A DNA stretch of 64,000 nucleotides. Origin: Opitutaceae bacterium. GTDB taxonomy: Bacteria > Verrucomicrobiota > Verrucomicrobiia > Opitutales > Opitutaceae. The position numbers and the translations under genes are program-made. The stretch is from assembly GCA_041395105.1 (NCBI GenBank), contig JAWLBB010000002.1, forward strand, positions 124,001-188,000, given 5' to 3'. The notes below the pieces were generated by a model. The model ran no database searches. It saw only the letters and a program-made list of their open reading frames with translations, and was not told where the DNA came from. How positions within the stretch are numbered: the stretch's first letter is position 1; every line of letters starts with the position of its first letter. Below are positions 61,659 to 64,000 of this stretch, piece by piece.

Positions 61659-62480
61659 ATGGATCCCCTGATTTCCATCATCACACCGTCATTCCAGCAG
61701 GCCCGATTTCTGAGAGCCTGCATCGACAGTGTCCTCAGCCAGGATTATCCCGAGGTGGAGTACATCATCAACGATGGAGGCTCGGATGACGGAAGTGTCG
61801 AGATACTCAAGAGCTACGGCGACCGGATCACGTGGACATCCGGACCCGATGGCGGTCAGGCGGCCGCCATCAACACCGGTTTGAAAAGGTCTCGGGGTGC
61901 GATTCTCGGCTACCTGAACAGCGATGACGTGCTCGTCCCCGGCGCCTGCCGGGCCATTGCCGAAGCCTTCGCACACCACCCGCAGGCCGATGTCATCTAC
62001 GGAAAGGCAGAGATGATCGGCGAAGACGGACAGGTCCTGGGCCTCTATCGAACCCAACCGACGGTCACCGAGGAACTCCGCGCGGATTGCACCATCTGCC
62101 AGCCGGCGGCATTCTGGCGCCGGGAGATCCAGGACAAAGTCGGCCTCCTCGACGAATCCCTCCAGACCGCTCTCGACTACGATTTCTGGATCCGGATTCA
62201 CCAATCGGGCGGACAGTTTCGATTTCTGGACAAGGTTCTCGCCCAATCCCGGGATTACCCGGGGACGAAGACGAGACGGGATCGGGATCTCGTCTTTCAG
62301 GAGATCTTCTCCATATCCCGTCGTCACCTCGGAGAGATCAATTCCCGATGGATCGAATCCTACCTGCACTACCTGAAATTCGAGACCCGATCCCCGCTGC
62401 GGTGGCTGATTCCCCGCACCGCACCCCGCAGACAACCGCTGGTCAGGTTGATCCGGGCATTTTCACGCCGCTGCCGATAG
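61659..62480 (+). CDS. Glycosyltransferase family 2
   Basis: A 273-residue GT-A transferase from the ATG at 61659. PLISIITPSFQQARFLRACI, INDGGSDDGSVEIL, a metal-binding motif in YLNSDDVLVPGA, and the acceptor-region ALDYDFWIRI are typical of GT2. No membrane span. Divergent from hldA and followed by the membrane protein gene. Confidence 0.92.
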   Translation: MDPLISIITPSFQQARFLRACIDSVLSQDYPEVEYIINDGGSDDGSVEILKSYGDRITWTSGPDGGQAAAINTGLKRSRGAILGYLNSDDVLVPGACRAIAEAFAHHPQADVIYGKAEMIGEDGQVLGLYRTQPTVTEELRADCTICQPAAFWRREIQDKVGLLDESLQTALDYDFWIRIHQSGGQFRFLDKVLAQSRDYPGTKTRRDRDLVFQEIFSISRRHLGEINSRWIESYLHYLKFETRSPLRWLIPRTAPRRQPLVRLIRAFSRRCR

Positions 62481-62523
62481 GGTTGACGCGAAAACCAGGC
62501 GTGCATCCAATCCTTCAATCACC

Positions 62524-64000
62524 TTGACGACTCATCCCGGCAAACTCGAACGCTATACTCACCTGATCCGGCGGCACTGGCAACGTTGGTTCATTCCGGT
62601 CGGGCTTCTGCTGGTCATACTTGGCGGCAAGTTCATCCTCATTCAGAGTCATGGATCCGATGTGCCGCATTGGGACCAATGGGATGTCGAGGGCGAACTG
62701 CTCATCAAACCATGGGTCGAGGGCGATTTGAGTTTCGGCTCACTGTTCGCGCCCCACAACGAACACCGTCCCTTCTTCACCCGGGCCTGGGCTCTCGGCC
62801 TCTTCATCCTGAACGGACAATGGGATGCCCGCCTCGAGGCCGTCGCCAATGCCTTCCTCCACGCCGCCGGCGCACTGATCCTGCTCCATCTCCTGGGTCC
62901 GCTCTTCCGCGGATGGCAGAAATCGGCTTTCCTTCTGCTCCTCGTTCTGCTCTTTGCCCTTCCCTTCAATTGGGAAAACACGGTCCGGGGCTTCCAATCC
63001 CAATTCTACTTTCTCCTCCTCTTCAGCCTCGCCCAGTTCCATGGAAGCCTGACCCGACGCCCGCTGAGTCCGGCTTGGTGGGGTGGTCAAGCGGCGGGCT
63101 TCGCCGCCCTCTTCTGCATGGGGTCCGGAGCCGTTTCATCCGTGGCGGTTCTCATCGTTCTCGGATACAAGGCGGTCGCACTCCGGCAAAGGGACCGCGC
63201 CGACCTCATCACCGCGGGTGTCTCCCTGCTCATTCTGTTCTGCGGGTTTCTCCTGCGCATCCCCGCCCCCTGGCACGACAGGCTCCGGCCCGATTCCATT
63301 CTGGCCGGCCTTCATTCCTATTCCGCTCTCCTCGCCTGGCCTTTCCCGTTTTTTCCAGCCGCGATCATCATGGTTGCACCCCTGCTATTCGTGATGATCG
63401 GTGCGGCCCGAAGAGCGGAGGAAGCCCCCCAGGTTCTCTTCCTCACCGGTTTGGGCATCTGGGCTTGGATTCAGGCGGCCGGTCTCACCTATGCTCGTGG
63501 TGGGGTTTCCCTGGGTTACGCCTCGCGCTACAGTGATCTCCTTGCGATCGGCGTGATCACCTCAGCCACCGCCCTGGCCGTTCTTCTGAACAACTCACCT
63601 CAGGGGATCCGCCGGCGGCAGAAGACTGCGATCCTCGCACTTGCCTGGTCGGTGCTTGTCGTTTCAGGGGTGGTTTACCACTCGTTCTGGGGTGACCGCC
63701 AGCACCAGCGTGAACTGCTGCGCTCCCATCCTGCCCAGATCGAGAACCTCCGCAGGTTCATCGCGACCGGCGATCCCGAGAACCTGCGGGACAAACCCAT
63801 GCTCCGCATACCCTATCCGGACGCCGATCGCCTGGCCGCCTTTCTGACCGACCCGACCATCCGGTCCATCCTTCCGGTCAGCATCCACCCTCCCATCCCC
63901 CTGGTGACCGATACATTCTCAACCCACGGGTTCATTCCCAACGGCGTGCCTCCGGAAACCCACGCCAAGCCACTTGAGCCCTCCCAAGGTTCCTTCACCG
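62524..64000 (+). CDS. Multi-span membrane protein, incomplete at right edge
   Basis: The frame opens about 40 bases after the GT2 stop and stays open to the window end (at least 492 residues). The first plausible start is TTG at 62524; no ATG is near. About nine to ten hydrophobic segments are visible, first WFIPVGLLLVILGGKFIL. A soluble loop follows with HWDQWDVEG and PHNEHRPFFTR, a pattern I associate with membrane glycosyltransferase-like or O-antigen-related proteins. The C-terminal part seen (about 400-492) is soluble. Family not firmly recognised. Confidence 0.75.
   Translation, partial: MTTHPGKLERYTHLIRRHWQRWFIPVGLLLVILGGKFILIQSHGSDVPHWDQWDVEGELLIKPWVEGDLSFGSLFAPHNEHRPFFTRAWALGLFILNGQWDARLEAVANAFLHAAGALILLHLLGPLFRGWQKSAFLLLLVLLFALPFNWENTVRGFQSQFYFLLLFSLAQFHGSLTRRPLSPAWWGGQAAGFAALFCMGSGAVSSVAVLIVLGYKAVALRQRDRADLITAGVSLLILFCGFLLRIPAPWHDRLRPDSILAGLHSYSALLAWPFPFFPAAIIMVAPLLFVMIGAARRAEEAPQVLFLTGLGIWAWIQAAGLTYARGGVSLGYASRYSDLLAIGVITSATALAVLLNNSPQGIRRRQKTAILALAWSVLVVSGVVYHSFWGDRQHQRELLRSHPAQIENLRRFIATGDPENLRDKPMLRIPYPDADRLAAFLTDPTIRSILPVSIHPPIPLVTDTFSTHGFIPNGVPPETHAKPLEPSQGSFT

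Noticed and set aside
62586..63536. Plus-strand open frame of 316 codons over the right-edge membrane protein
   Set aside because: It is Pro/Arg/Ser-rich without structure, while the frame from 62524 gives clear hydrophobic segments and remains open to the window end.
1..64000. Search for tRNA, rRNA, insertion sequences, CRISPR arrays or phage genes
   Set aside because: No cloverleaf-like sequence, transposase, integrase, terminal inverted repeat pair or spaced repeat was found by eye; short non-coding RNAs cannot be excluded without covariance-model searches.

Overview
The window reads as a chromosomal segment of a GC-rich, Gram-negative, aerobic bacterium with type IV pilus genes, most likely a member of the Verrucomicrobiota (Opitutales-like). 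That placement is inference. It rests on an alternative complex III operon joined to a cbb3-like module, a Rho factor with a long low-complexity N-terminus, the N-terminal domain of the fasciclin protein, heptose and Wzm/Wzt surface-glycan genes, and weak Shine-Dalgarno signals. I saw no tRNA, rRNA, insertion sequence, prophage or CRISPR array.

Layout. 1-2.3 kb: mutM (cut by the left edge), an M24 peptidase and a DUF192 lipoprotein. 2.4-3.7 kb: a secreted two-domain fasciclin protein with a good terminator. 3.75-12.3 kb, minus strand: coaE, rho, pilB-like, pilT, pilB-like and pilC in one run, so the pilus motor genes lie behind rho. 12.4-14 kb: a ComM/YifB ATPase. 14.1-18.2 kb, minus strand: a CysJ-like reductase, fabG, acpP, fabF and ndk. 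18.3-22.7 kb, plus strand: an rRNA pseudouridine synthase, an SH3-like exported protein, folD, a receiver-kinase protein and proC, nearly all overlapping or closely spaced.

22.9-33.8 kb, minus strand, is a tightly coupled ten-gene respiratory operon: actABCDEF (alternative complex III), a 101-residue single-span protein, then ccoN-, ccoO- and ccoP-like genes. The CcoN-like protein aligns well with cbb3 oxidase subunit I but lacks all six histidines that bind heme b, heme b3 and CuB. The CcoO- and CcoP-like cytochromes keep their heme motifs. The operon therefore appears to encode a quinol-oxidising complex plus a cofactor-free pseudo-oxidase scaffold carrying c-type cytochromes. I regard this as the most interesting finding.

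34.2-38.9 kb holds a tripartite export system (TolC-like, membrane fusion protein, FtsX-type permease, ATPase). From 39 kb to the right edge is a surface-polysaccharide region: sulfotransferase, two tandem GDP-mannose dehydratase-like genes, Wzm/Wzt, a GT9 transferase fused to fifteen 28-residue coiled-coil repeats, several GT2 and GT4 transferases, a HAD protein, a broken methyltransferase, a sulfatase-like membrane enzyme, a NoeA-like methyltransferase, separate hldA/gmhB/hldC heptose genes, and a multi-span membrane protein cut by the right edge. The coiled-coil GT9 protein lies directly after wzt and could act as a chain-length ruler; this is a hypothesis.
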